NCBI RefSeq assembly: GCF_004295645.1
Contig: NZ_CP034752.1
Coordinates: 3,410,001-3,474,000, forward strand
DNA from: Limnobaculum zhutongyuii
GTDB taxonomy: Bacteria > Pseudomonadota > Gammaproteobacteria > Enterobacterales > Enterobacteriaceae
Direction of reading: 5' to 3'
Length of the DNA stretch: 64,000 bases
In this document: positions 16,829 to 25,381 of the stretch, one piece after another
How the letters are laid out: each line of letters begins with the position of its first letter
How positions within the stretch are numbered: position 1 is the stretch's first letter
Translations under genes and position numbers: made by a program
Notes under the pieces: model-generated
Told to the model about the DNA's origin: nothing
The model's input: only the letters and a program-made list of their open reading frames with translations
Databases searched by the model: none

Positions 16829-16885
16829 TAAAAATGTCTGAGATAGGCGTTTTTTTAACATTGTCGCTTTCTTACAGTCAGTTTT

Positions 16886-16901
16886 CGTGATCAATGTCAC
16901 G
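16886..16901. promoter_or_regulatory. CRP site 3
   Basis: CGTGATCAATGTCACG keeps the GTGA-N6-TCAC core in palindromic form. Confidence 0.65.
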
Positions 16902-16928
16902 TATAAACATAAAGCAAGGGGGGTGGAT

Positions 16929-16944
16929 GGTGATCATGATCACA
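16929..16944. promoter_or_regulatory. CRP site 4
   Basis: GGTGATCATGATCACA keeps GTGA-N6-TCACA with one mismatch; the site nearest mtlA. Confidence 0.7.
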
Positions 16945-17081
16945 AAGTCCGCCCGGGGTACGCGAGATAAAAATGTCGTGATAGAGTCGGCCTGCATTGA
17001 AAATGATTGACGGTTTTTGGCGAAGCCGTCCCGACTACTACTACGCGCACCACCATCTGCGCGTACCTCGAGGGGTGTTTT

Positions 17082-19058
17082 ATGTTATCACCAAATATAA
17101 AGGTCAAGGTACAGAATTTTGGCCGCTTCCTCAGCAACATGGTGATGCCCAATATCGGCGCATTCATTGCCTGGGGGCTGATTACCGCACTGTTTATTCC
17201 TACCGGCTGGCTACCAAATGAAACCTTAGCCAAGCTGGTTGGCCCGATGATTACCTACTTACTGCCGTTGTTAATTGGCTACACCGGTGGGCGCCTGATT
17301 GGCGACGAACGGGGTGGTGTAGTGGGCGCAATCACCACCATGGGTGTGGTAATCGGTGCCGATATGCCGATGTTTATGGGTGCCATGATTGTGGGGCCGT
17401 TGGGTGGTTATGCCATCCGCCGTTTTGACCGCTGGGTTGATGGTAAAATCAAAAGTGGTTTTGAGATGTTAGTGAATAACTTCTCTGCCGGTATTATTGG
17501 TATGTTATTGGCTATTCTGGCCTTTATGGCTATCGGACCGCTGGTTGAGTCCCTGTCTAAGCTGCTGGCCGCCGGGGTTAACATTATGGTGCAAAACAAC
17601 CTGCTGCCATTAACCTCTATTTTTGTTGAACCAGCAAAAATCCTGTTCCTGAATAATGCTATCAATCACGGGATCTTCTCTCCGCTTGGCATTCAGCAGG
17701 CAACCGAAACCGGTAAATCCATTTTCTTCCTGATTGAAGCCAACCCAGGCCCTGGCCTTGGTGTGCTGTTAACCTATATGTTCTTTGGTAAAGGCAGTGC
17801 AAAACAGTCCGCTCCGGGGGCAGTAATCATCCACTTTTTTGGTGGTATTCATGAGATTTACTTCCCTTACGTATTAATGAATCCGCGTTTGATCATTGCG
17901 GTGATTTTAGGCGGAATGACAGGCGTGTTTACCCTAACGCTATTTAACGCAGGACTGGTTTCTCCGGCCTCTCCCGGCTCTATTTTTGCCGTCTTGCTGA
18001 TGACACCAAAGTCATCGTTAATCGGGGTAGTTCTGTCTATTCTGGCTTCCGGCATTGTTTCATTCCTGATTTCAGCAGTGATGCTTAAACGCGTACCTGC
18101 CGGTGAAGAAGAGAACAACGGTCTGGCAGACGCCACTCGCCGCATGCAAGGCATGAAGCAACAGTCCAAAGGCAATAAAGCACAAGGCGGAGCCGCACAA
18201 CCGGCAATGCATAAAGGCGATATGGCAAAAGACTTAAGCTATGTGCGCACTATTATGGTTGCCTGCGATGCCGGTATGGGCTCCAGCGCAATGGGGGCTG
18301 GGGTATTACGTAAAAAAGTAAAAGATGCCGGACTCAACCACATTGCCGTTGCCAACTGTGCGATTAACAGTCTGCCGGAAGGTGTGGATATGGTAATCAC
18401 CCATCAGGATCTCACTCGTCGGGCAATGGATCATGCGCCGCATGCCATACATATCTCACTGAAAAACTTTCTCGACAGTCAGCTCTACAACGACTTAACG
18501 GCGCGCCTGCTGGCGGCCAAACATCCTCAGGCAGCTAACGACAGCAAACTCATTACTCAAACTATTGTCGCCGCCAACGATGAACATTTCGACCCCGCCA
18601 ATCAGGAAGAAAATCTGTTTGAGCTGGGTGCTAATAACATCTTCCTCAATCTGCAGGCTGACAATAAAGAGCAGGCGATTCGCTTTGCCGGTCAGATGCT
18701 GGTTGATGGTGGCTATGTAGAGCCCGACTATGTCGATGCGATGCTGGCCCGTGAAGCGTTAACCTCAACCTATCTTGGAGAATCCATCGCCGTTCCGCAC
18801 GGCACCGTAGAAGCCAAAGATCGCGTACTGCGTACTGGCGTAGTGATTTGCCAATATCCACAGGGCGTCTGTTTTGGTGACACACCGGAAGAGATCGCTC
18901 ATCTGGTCATTGGCATTGCTGCGCGCAATAACCAGCACATTCAGGTTATTACCCGTTTAACCAATGCACTGGATGAAGACGGCATTATTGAACGTTTGGC
19001 ACAAACCACCAGCGTGCAGGAAGTTTTAGACCTGCTGGCCGGTGAGCAAGCCGCGTAA
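17082..19058 (+). CDS. mtlA: PTS mannitol transporter EIICBA
   Basis: Takes up and phosphorylates mannitol to mannitol 1-phosphate. A single 658-aa polypeptide: membrane IIC (about 1-340, FLSNMVMPNIGAFIAWGLIT through the conserved GGIHEIYFPYVLMNP), IIB with phospho-cysteine in VACDAGMGSS (near residue 390), and IIA with phospho-histidine in YLGESIAVPHGTVEAKDR (near 570). The frame is open upstream to 17007, but the ATG at 17082 (MLSPNIKVKVQ) follows GAGGGG and aligns with the E. coli start. First gene of mtlADR; behind multiple CRP sites. Confidence 0.97.
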   Translation: MLSPNIKVKVQNFGRFLSNMVMPNIGAFIAWGLITALFIPTGWLPNETLAKLVGPMITYLLPLLIGYTGGRLIGDERGGVVGAITTMGVVIGADMPMFMGAMIVGPLGGYAIRRFDRWVDGKIKSGFEMLVNNFSAGIIGMLLAILAFMAIGPLVESLSKLLAAGVNIMVQNNLLPLTSIFVEPAKILFLNNAINHGIFSPLGIQQATETGKSIFFLIEANPGPGLGVLLTYMFFGKGSAKQSAPGAVIIHFFGGIHEIYFPYVLMNPRLIIAVILGGMTGVFTLTLFNAGLVSPASPGSIFAVLLMTPKSSLIGVVLSILASGIVSFLISAVMLKRVPAGEEENNGLADATRRMQGMKQQSKGNKAQGGAAQPAMHKGDMAKDLSYVRTIMVACDAGMGSSAMGAGVLRKKVKDAGLNHIAVANCAINSLPEGVDMVITHQDLTRRAMDHAPHAIHISLKNFLDSQLYNDLTARLLAAKHPQAANDSKLITQTIVAANDEHFDPANQEENLFELGANNIFLNLQADNKEQAIRFAGQMLVDGGYVEPDYVDAMLAREALTSTYLGESIAVPHGTVEAKDRVLRTGVVICQYPQGVCFGDTPEEIAHLVIGIAARNNQHIQVITRLTNALDEDGIIERLAQTTSVQEVLDLLAGEQAA

Positions 19059-19070
19059 TGGTACATATTG

Positions 19071-19116
19071 CAAAGTATCTACTGCCGCAGCCATCAATTT
19101 AGCTGCAGATACTTTG
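19071..19116. other. Stem-loop between mtlA and mtlD
   Basis: CAAAGTATCT pairs with AGATACTTTG, with a further CTGC/GCAG pairing inside. No clean T-run follows, so it is likely an mRNA processing or stability element within the operon and not a full stop. Confidence 0.6.
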
Positions 19117-19191
19117 TTATTAGGGGCTGGTCCCCCGGCCCCTGTTCTTTTTACGGTTTAGATTTGAACACAGATTATTAAGGTTAAGCTT

Positions 19192-20346
19192 ATGAAAGCA
19201 GTCCACTTTGGTGCAGGTAATATCGGGCGCGGGTTTATCGGTAAACTATTAGCCGATGCTCAGGCCGAACTCACATTTGCCGACGTAAATCAGCCGCTGG
19301 TTGACCAACTGGCGCACCAGCAAAGTTATCAGGTTAATGTGGTTGGTAAAGATGCCAGAATAGAAAAAGTCAGCCGTATCAGCGCGATTCATAGCGCCAG
19401 TCCGGATGCGATTCGTCAAATAGCTCAGGCAGATATCACCACCACCGCCGTTGGCCCACAGGTACTGGAAAAAATTGCCGGTACTCTGGCCCAAGGGCTC
19501 ATCGTTCGTTATCAACAGGGCAATCACCAGCCGCTAAACATCATTGCCTGCGAGAATATGGTGCGCGGCACCAGTCAGCTTAAGCAGCATGTCATGTTGC
19601 AGATTCCGCAAGAGATGCGGGAATGGATGGAACAATATATTGGTTTTGTTGATTCCGCCGTAGACCGTATTGTTCCTCCCGGCGAAGCGGCAAACGATCC
19701 GTTGGATGTTACAGTGGAAACTTTCAGTGAATGGATTGTAGACAGCACTCAGTTTAAGGGAGACCTGCCACATATTGAAGGTATGGAACCTACGGCGAAT
19801 TTGATGGCCTATATAGAGCGTAAGCTGTTTACGCTCAATACCGGGCATGCCATTACCGCCTATTTAGGCCAGCAGGCCGGATGCAAAACTATTCGTGATG
19901 CTATTCTCAATCCGGACATTCGTCAGGTCGTAAAAGCAGCCATGGAAGAGAGCGGTGCCGTGTTGATCCGCCGTTACGCATTCGATCCCGAGCAACATGC
20001 GGCCTATATTGATAAGATCCTTAGCCGTTTTGAGAACCCTTATTTGCATGATGACGTTGAACGAGTCGGCCGCCAACCATTGCGTAAGCTAAGTGAGGGG
20101 GATCGGTTAATTAAACCGCTTCGTGGTACGCTGGAATACGGCTTACCTAACCAAAATTTACTGATTGGTATTGCTGCTGCGCTGAGCTATCGCAGTGAGC
20201 AAGATCCGCAGGCGCAGGAACTGGCAGCCATGTTGGCATCGAAGGGAATTGAACAAACCCTGCGAGATGTTTGTAACCTTCAGGATCAACCGAAGGTTGT
20301 GGCACAAATAACAAATGTGTATAACACCATGCAACATCAGGCTTAG
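19192..20346 (+). CDS. mtlD: Mannitol-1-phosphate 5-dehydrogenase
   Basis: Oxidises mannitol 1-phosphate to fructose 6-phosphate with NAD+, the step after MtlA. 384 aa, close to 382 in E. coli. The N-terminal NAD site is AVHFGAGNIGRGFIGKLL; the polyol dehydrogenase core contains the active-site segment IERKLFTLNTGHAITAYLG with the catalytic Lys. Second gene of the operon, 133 bp after mtlA. Confidence 0.97.
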   Translation: MKAVHFGAGNIGRGFIGKLLADAQAELTFADVNQPLVDQLAHQQSYQVNVVGKDARIEKVSRISAIHSASPDAIRQIAQADITTTAVGPQVLEKIAGTLAQGLIVRYQQGNHQPLNIIACENMVRGTSQLKQHVMLQIPQEMREWMEQYIGFVDSAVDRIVPPGEAANDPLDVTVETFSEWIVDSTQFKGDLPHIEGMEPTANLMAYIERKLFTLNTGHAITAYLGQQAGCKTIRDAILNPDIRQVVKAAMEESGAVLIRRYAFDPEQHAAYIDKILSRFENPYLHDDVERVGRQPLRKLSEGDRLIKPLRGTLEYGLPNQNLLIGIAAALSYRSEQDPQAQELAAMLASKGIEQTLRDVCNLQDQPKVVAQITNVYNTMQHQA

Positions 20347-20443
20347 CAGATGCCTGTATCATGAGATTATGCACCTTTATGTAACCACATCAGGCAGCAA
20401 TGTCTGTTATTCAGGTAAAAAGCTTTAGCTGGCAAAGTAAACT

Positions 20444-20980
20444 ATGGCAACAATGGAAGAAACTCAGGTATTTGAAAATCGCATTCTGGAACGTCTGAAT
20501 GCCAGATTAACGGTAAAAGGCTTTATTGAGGCTGCGGTCAGCCTGCTAGCCGATGCCGTCGATCTGCTGATCCTGCAGGTATTCCGCAAAGATGACTATG
20601 CCGTGAAGTATGCTGTTGAACCGCTGCTGGAGGGCTCAGGCCCTTTAGCCGCGCTTCCGGTGCGTCTGAAGCTGATTTATGCGCTTGGAGTTATCACCCG
20701 GGATGAGTATGAAGATGTCGAGCTACTGCTGGCGTTGAATAATGAGTTGATCAATATTCAGGATAATCTCAGCTTTACCGATGATGAAGTGCTGGGGCCA
20801 CTGCATATGCTACACGGTATCACCCTCCCCCCACCTCCGGTGCTAAACCTGCCGGAAGAAGTGATTGATGACAAACTGGTGGATATGCAGCTTCAGCGAT
20901 ACCAGCAAGCTATCCGCTCGACGTTGGTGTTATGTATTACGGATTTGTTGTCGAGATTGGGGCATAAGAAGGCGTTCTAG
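20444..20980 (+). CDS. mtlR: Mannitol operon repressor
   Basis: MtlR-family transcriptional repressor of mtl genes, 178 aa, all-helical, no classical helix-turn-helix visible. Core FIEAAVSLLADAVDLLILQVFRK and LPVRLKLIYALGVITRDEYED match the family. Start at 20444 or at the second Met (20453). Third gene of the mtl operon; the next gene is convergent after a repeat-rich gap. Confidence 0.93.
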   Translation: MATMEETQVFENRILERLNARLTVKGFIEAAVSLLADAVDLLILQVFRKDDYAVKYAVEPLLEGSGPLAALPVRLKLIYALGVITRDEYEDVELLLALNNELINIQDNLSFTDDEVLGPLHMLHGITLPPPPVLNLPEEVIDDKLVDMQLQRYQQAIRSTLVLCITDLLSRLGHKKAF

Positions 20981-21010
20981 GATGTTGTTTTAGGTTTTTT
21001 TTGGCTGCAG

Positions 21011-21172
21011 TGGATATTCCGGCCGTAAAAGCGATATTGCTCATATCACAAATGTGCTCGGCCGGAAGACAGTTTGTACTTAAGTCTAGAGTGTGTCGGG
21101 CCTAGTCCCCCTAGGGGCACTTCGTTGGCTTACGCCAAGTCGACCCCAACGGCGGCCTCTCCCGACAATTAG
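21011..21172. repeat. Dispersed repeat, copy A (TTCCGRCCG family)
   Basis: Begins TGGATATTCCGGCCGTAA; the matching arm CGGCCGGAA follows about 45 bases on. The second half has an outer stem GTCGGG (21095-21100) / CCCGAC (21161-21166) and an inner hairpin TTGGC-TTAC-GCCAA. Bases 21115-21147 are identical to 55833-55865 (33 nt). The first half closely resembles the reverse complement of about 34325-34389. Confidence 0.85.
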
Positions 21173-21224
21173 CAATGTTAACTGCCAGTCAGATGATTCA
21201 TTCCGGCATTTATTCTTATATTTA

Positions 21225-21321
21225 GCCCTTTGCCCTTTGCCCTTTGCCCTTTGCCCTTTGCCCTTTGCCCTTTGCCCTTTGCCCTTTGCCCTTTGCCCTT
21301 TGCCCTTTGCCCTTTGCCCTT
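21225..21321. repeat. Heptamer tandem repeat GCCCTTT, 13.9 copies
   Basis: Thirteen exact copies of a 7-bp unit plus GCCCTT. It lies in the non-coding gap between mtlR and bax. Seven is not a multiple of three, so a real gene here would shift frame with copy number, but no credible gene spans it. Confidence 0.97.
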
Positions 21322-21355
21322 CAGGTTAAAGCATCCGAATGTTGCCGAAGGAAGA

Positions 21356-21532
21356 CCAGAGGCAGCACGAGCCGCATGGATGCGGCGAGAGGCATAGCGA
21401 CGCCGGGAGCGGCTCTATGCCGGTGCGTTAAGCCTCTGGGCTGACTGAGGTTGCCGCCGCAACGCGGCGGTCAACAGTCGGCTGCGCAGGCGCGGGGAGT
21501 GCAGAGGGGCGTTCGCCCCAACGCCCCTCTGC
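21356..21532. repeat. Four-stem structured element, copy 1
   Basis: Stems: outer CCAGAGGC (21356-21363) / GCCTCTGG (21432-21439); GCCGCAT (21371-21377) / ATGCGGC (21380-21386); GGCATAG (21391-21397) / CTATGCC (21415-21421); GACTG plus CCGCCGC (21443-21460) / GCGGCGG plus CAGTC (21464-21479); GCAGAGGGGCGT (21501-21512) / ACGCCCCTCTGC (21521-21532). The same layout with different stem bases occurs at 26441-26594, with shared linkers GAG-GGCAT and ATGCCGGTGCGT. Nature unknown: structured RNA or small non-autonomous mobile element. Confidence 0.7.
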
Positions 21533-21642
21533 TCGACGCAAGCTCCACTGCCGAGATAAACACAGTACATAAAGCGGCGAAACCTACACCGAACCAAACA
21601 GCATCAGCATCAGCATCAGCGCCATTTATCCTTTTACCCCAT

Positions 21643-21676
21643 AAAAAAAACCGAACAGCTACCTGTTCGGTTTTTT
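21643..21676. terminator. Bidirectional intrinsic terminator
   Basis: ACCGAACAG-CTAC-CTGTTCGGT, preceded by eight A and followed by T6, so it can act for bax from the right and for anything reading in from the left. Confidence 0.9.
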
Positions 21677-21693
21677 ACATCTCTAACCACCAA

Positions 21694-22482
21694 CTAACCC
21701 GCAGTATCAAGACTCGACGCAGTTCTCACCTGCTGAATCAACTCTTCATTATGATCCAGCATCTTACGTAAAAACTGGTTATACGACGTACCTCGTTCAG
21801 AGTAGCGCCCCAGTTTATTCACTAAGTGCTCCGCCGTCACGGTATCGCCCTGGCTTCTCAGCGCGGCCCGTGAATCACGCAGTTTATTATAAGCCGCGTG
21901 GGTATTCATATTCAGTAAATAAGCGGTAACTGAATCATCTACAGAGTTGTAGGATGAATACCCTTTTATTCCGCCTTTACTATTACAATTTTTACTACCG
22001 CAGCGCATACCAAACAGATTCTTATTGGTTTGCGCCAGCTTAGAGGTTCCCCAACCTGACTCTGTTGCTGCCTGAGCAACCACTAAATGAGTCGGCAGAA
22101 CATCAACGCGTTTTAACAGCTCATCCCACTTCACCTTCTTTGGATTTGAAGTGCATTCCATACGATAACGACTACAGATTTGCTGTAACCGCACGATGTC
22201 CTGTGAGCTCCAGCTCTGGGATGAACGCTTTTTTAATAGCCACTCGCGTTCCTGGCGAATTTGACTGTTTTGTTGATCAATAATAGGTACAACGGCATTA
22301 AGAAATGCTTTTTTTCGTTGAGTGCCGGAAGGGTATTTTCGCAAGTCAGGTAGGCTGTCAAGCTTATCATTGAGAGAATACTCTTGATGTTTCATTGTCC
22401 CTGTTGATGCCCAACCGACCGATGAACTCACACTCAAAAAGAAAAACGCCGAACCTATTATTTTTAAAGCAAGTGAAGGCAT
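21694..22482 (-). CDS. bax: Bax-like exported glucosaminidase-domain protein
   Basis: 262 aa: signal peptide to about residue 26 (ends GWA), then a glucosaminidase/FlgJ-type domain. The segment LVVAQAATESGWGTSKLAQTNKNLF carries the expected catalytic Glu in ATESGWG, followed by the conserved GYSSYNSVDDSVTAYLLNMNTH. It matches E. coli Bax in length and layout, a presumed peptidoglycan N-acetylglucosaminidase in the periplasm. Single gene, terminated at 21643. Confidence 0.88.
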   Translation of the reverse strand: MPSLALKIIGSAFFFLSVSSSVGWASTGTMKHQEYSLNDKLDSLPDLRKYPSGTQRKKAFLNAVVPIIDQQNSQIRQEREWLLKKRSSQSWSSQDIVRLQQICSRYRMECTSNPKKVKWDELLKRVDVLPTHLVVAQAATESGWGTSKLAQTNKNLFGMRCGSKNCNSKGGIKGYSSYNSVDDSVTAYLLNMNTHAAYNKLRDSRAALRSQGDTVTAEHLVNKLGRYSERGTSYNQFLRKMLDHNEELIQQVRTASSLDTAG

Positions 22483-23011
22483 AAAAACTCCAAAACTAGT
22501 TCACAAAATAATCAGATTTCGATTTAAGATGGTCGATGATGCAGGAATAAATTGAAAGTAGCAAGTTGTAACAAAAAACGATTATCTCACCAAAATATCA
22601 ATTCGACGCGTAATATTTGGATATAAAAGCACTTTTTCAGCATGAGATGTTACCGATGCATTTTAAATAATCGATTCAGTACTGGCAGCGGTTGCACAAT
22701 TCTGTGATTAACCTATGGGCGATCCTGTGTCTTCGTCTCTATTCATACCTTTTAATCTAAAAAAATCTTTAAAATACATATTGTTATTTAACAAAAATTA
22801 AAACAGCTCTTTCGTGATAATAGCCCGTCGTACTGTTGCTATTGATATCAAAAGAATTTATTACGAATAAAGGAGTAGTGGCCGCGATGCGGCCGCCAAC
22901 AATGTTAACTGCTTCAAGGTTTTCGCACAAAGGTATTGTAAAGGCATTATCAAGTGGTATTGTCATGGTAAGCATTACCTACCCTACGCAGTATCATGAA
23001 AGGACTGAAAC
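22483..23011. other. Intergenic between bax and yegT
   Basis: A 529-bp divergent promoter region. A 63-codon minus-strand frame at 22784-22975 contains NLEAVNIVGGRIAA, resembling a double-glycine leader, but its ribosome binding site is poor and no export or maturation gene is adjacent; treated as unproven. Confidence 0.4.
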
Positions 23012-24283
23012 ATGAATAAAACAATAGCAAAACTCTCATTCATGATGTTCATTGAATGGTTTATATGGGGAGCCTGGTTTGTACCTTTGTGGCTTTTCCT
23101 GAATTCAAGCGGCTTTACCCCAACAGAAATTGGCTGGTCTTACGCCTGTACGGCAATTGCCGCCATTCTCTCCCCTATTTTGGTGGGCTCCATTACGGAC
23201 CGCTTCTTTGCCGCTCAAAAAGTACTGGCAGTACTAATGTTTGCTGGCGCCATCCTGATGTGGCTGGCAGCACAGCAAACTCAGTTCAATACCTTCTTCC
23301 CGCTGCTGTTGGCCTATTCATTAACCTATATGCCAACCATTGCACTGACCAACAGTATTGCATTCTCTAACGTAGATGATGTGGAACGTCAGTTCCCGCG
23401 CATTCGGGTCATGGGAACTATCGGCTGGATCGCCTCTGGTCTGGTGTGTGGTTTCTTACCGGGAATGCTGGGCTATGGTGATATCTCCGCCAGTAATATT
23501 CCTTTATTGATTACCGCCGCCAGCTCCGCACTGCTGGGGGTGTTTGCCCTGATGTTGCCAAACACGCCGCCGAAGAGTACCGGTAAGATGAGTGTGAAAG
23601 TGATGCTGGGGCTGGATGCCATCGTTCTGTTAAAAGATCGCAACTTCCTGGTGTTCTTCTTCTGTTCATTCCTGTTCGCTATGCCGCTGGCCTTCTACTA
23701 TATCTTTGCCAATGGCTACCTGACAGAAGTGGGCATGAAAAATGCGACCGGTTGGATGACGCTGGGTCAGTTTTCTGAAATCTTCTTTATGCTGGCGCTG
23801 CCATTCTTTACCAAGCGTTTCGGCATCAAAAAGGTGTTGTTGCTTGGCTTAGTGACAGCGGCTATTCGTTATGGCTTCTTCGTTTATGGTGGTGCCGACC
23901 ATATCTTTACTTATGGCCTGCTCTTCCTCGGCATTCTGCTGCACGGCGTTAGCTACGACTTCTATTATGTTACCGCTTATATCTATGTTGATAAAAAAGC
24001 ACCGGTACATATGCGCACCGCAGCACAAGGGCTGATTACTCTCTGCTGTCAGGGCTTTGGTAGCCTGTTAGGTTACCGTTTAGGCGGTCAAATGATGGAA
24101 AAAATGTTTGCCTATTCCGAGCCGGTTAACGGTCAAACATTCAACTGGGCAGGCATGTGGGGCTTTGGCGCCATCATGATCGTGGTGATTACCATCCTGT
24201 TTATGCTGTTCTTCAGAGAGTCTGACGGCGAAATCAAAACCATTGACGTCACGCCACAAGACGCTAAATCAGCCGAAGCATAA
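23012..24283 (+). CDS. yegT: Nucleoside:H+ symporter family permease, YegT-like
   Basis: 423-aa inner-membrane protein of the NupG/XapB/YegT family; the N-terminus MNKTIAKLSFMMFIEWFIWGAWFVPL is typical. About 12 helices. AAGGAC precedes the ATG. It is followed by an ADP-ribosylglycohydrolase, a PfkB kinase and a divergent GntR regulator, exactly the E. coli yegTUVW set, which supports uptake of a nucleoside-like compound. True substrate unknown. Confidence 0.9.
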   Translation: MNKTIAKLSFMMFIEWFIWGAWFVPLWLFLNSSGFTPTEIGWSYACTAIAAILSPILVGSITDRFFAAQKVLAVLMFAGAILMWLAAQQTQFNTFFPLLLAYSLTYMPTIALTNSIAFSNVDDVERQFPRIRVMGTIGWIASGLVCGFLPGMLGYGDISASNIPLLITAASSALLGVFALMLPNTPPKSTGKMSVKVMLGLDAIVLLKDRNFLVFFFCSFLFAMPLAFYYIFANGYLTEVGMKNATGWMTLGQFSEIFFMLALPFFTKRFGIKKVLLLGLVTAAIRYGFFVYGGADHIFTYGLLFLGILLHGVSYDFYYVTAYIYVDKKAPVHMRTAAQGLITLCCQGFGSLLGYRLGGQMMEKMFAYSEPVNGQTFNWAGMWGFGAIMIVVITILFMLFFRESDGEIKTIDVTPQDAKSAEA

Positions 24284-24358
24284 TAATTACATGTAATCCG
24301 CCGCGGTGTTCAACCAGTGAATTCCGCGGTACAGCAATAAAGTCAATATTAAGGGTTT

Positions 24359-25381
24359 ATGATGAATAAAGAGAACCGCATTTTAGGAGCCTTCTATGGC
24401 CAGGCTTTGGGCGACGCGATGGGGATGCCCTCGGAGTTGTGGCCTCGTTCTCGGGTCAAATCCTATTTTGGCTGGATAGATCGCTTTTTACCGGGACCGG
24501 CTGAAAATAACGCCGCCTGCTATTTCAATACCGCCGAATTCACCGATGATACGTCTATGGCACTGGCGCTGGCAGATGCCATTATTGAGTGCAAAGGGGA
24601 AATTGAACCTGCGATTATTGGCCGTAATATTATGAGCTGGGCAGAAGCGTTCGATGCCTTTAATAAGAACGTATTAGGACCAACCTCCAAAATTGCCCTT
24701 AATGCTATTAAGCAAGGCACCCCCATTGAGCAGTTAGAAAATAATGGCGTCACTAACGGTGCTGCCATGCGAGTTTCTCCACTTGGCTGCCTGCTGCCAA
24801 CCCACTCGCTGGATGATTTTATTGCCGATGTGGCAAAAGCCTCCAGCCCAACCCATAAATCTGACGTCGCAATTGCCGGTGCAGTAGCGGTTGCCTGGGC
24901 AATTTCTAAAGCTATCGATGGTGTCTGTTGGTCACAAATTTGCGATCAGCTTCCTGCGGTCGCCAAAGCGGCACAGGAAAAGCATATCACCACCTTTAGC
25001 GCTTCGATGGCAGCCAGAATCGAGCTGGCGCTGCACACCGCCAGACGGGCCGAAGGCGTTGAACAAGGCATGGAGCAGATTTACCATTTGGTGGGTGCCG
25101 GCACCAGCACCATTGAATCCGTACCTGCGGCCATCGCTATGGTCGAACTGGCACAAACCGACCCTAACCGCTGTGCTATTCTGTGCGCCAACCTCGGTGG
25201 TGATACCGATACTATTGGCGCGATGGCAACCGCCATTTGCGGTGCTTTACACGGAATTGAACGCATTGACCCGCAGTTAAAACAGCAGTTGGATCGGGTC
25301 AATCAGCTGGATTTCACCCGCTACAGCCAGACTTTTGTCCAGCTTCGTCATCAAAGAGAGGCCGCTTATGAACGCCGCTGA
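24359..25381 (+). CDS. yegU: ADP-ribosylglycohydrolase family hydrolase, YegU-like
   Basis: 340-aa protein of the DraG/ADP-ribosylhydrolase fold. The metal-binding motifs are present: FTDDTSMALALA near residue 62 and NLGGDTDTIGAMATAICGA near 281, plus GQALGDAMGMP at the N-terminus. It would cleave an N- or O-glycosidic bond of a nucleoside or ADP-ribose-like substrate. GGG lies just upstream of the tandem ATGs. 75 bp after yegT; overlaps yegV. Confidence 0.9.
   Translation: MMNKENRILGAFYGQALGDAMGMPSELWPRSRVKSYFGWIDRFLPGPAENNAACYFNTAEFTDDTSMALALADAIIECKGEIEPAIIGRNIMSWAEAFDAFNKNVLGPTSKIALNAIKQGTPIEQLENNGVTNGAAMRVSPLGCLLPTHSLDDFIADVAKASSPTHKSDVAIAGAVAVAWAISKAIDGVCWSQICDQLPAVAKAAQEKHITTFSASMAARIELALHTARRAEGVEQGMEQIYHLVGAGTSTIESVPAAIAMVELAQTDPNRCAILCANLGGDTDTIGAMATAICGALHGIERIDPQLKQQLDRVNQLDFTRYSQTFVQLRHQREAAYERR

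Larger units (their letters stand above)
16386..17081. promoter_or_regulatory. Mannitol operon control region
   Basis: About 700 bp between the divergent small ORF and mtlA. It carries four CRP-type palindromes (listed separately) between 16769 and 16944 and a short tandem repeat at 16566-16592. E. coli mtlA is also controlled from several CRP sites. The leader from the last site to the mtlA start is about 140 bp. GAGGGG precedes the mtlA ATG. Confidence 0.7.

Noticed and set aside
21093..21444. ORFs running through the heptamer tract (repeating PFALCPL)
   Set aside because: Translation of a microsatellite in non-coding DNA; no ribosome binding site and no conserved part.
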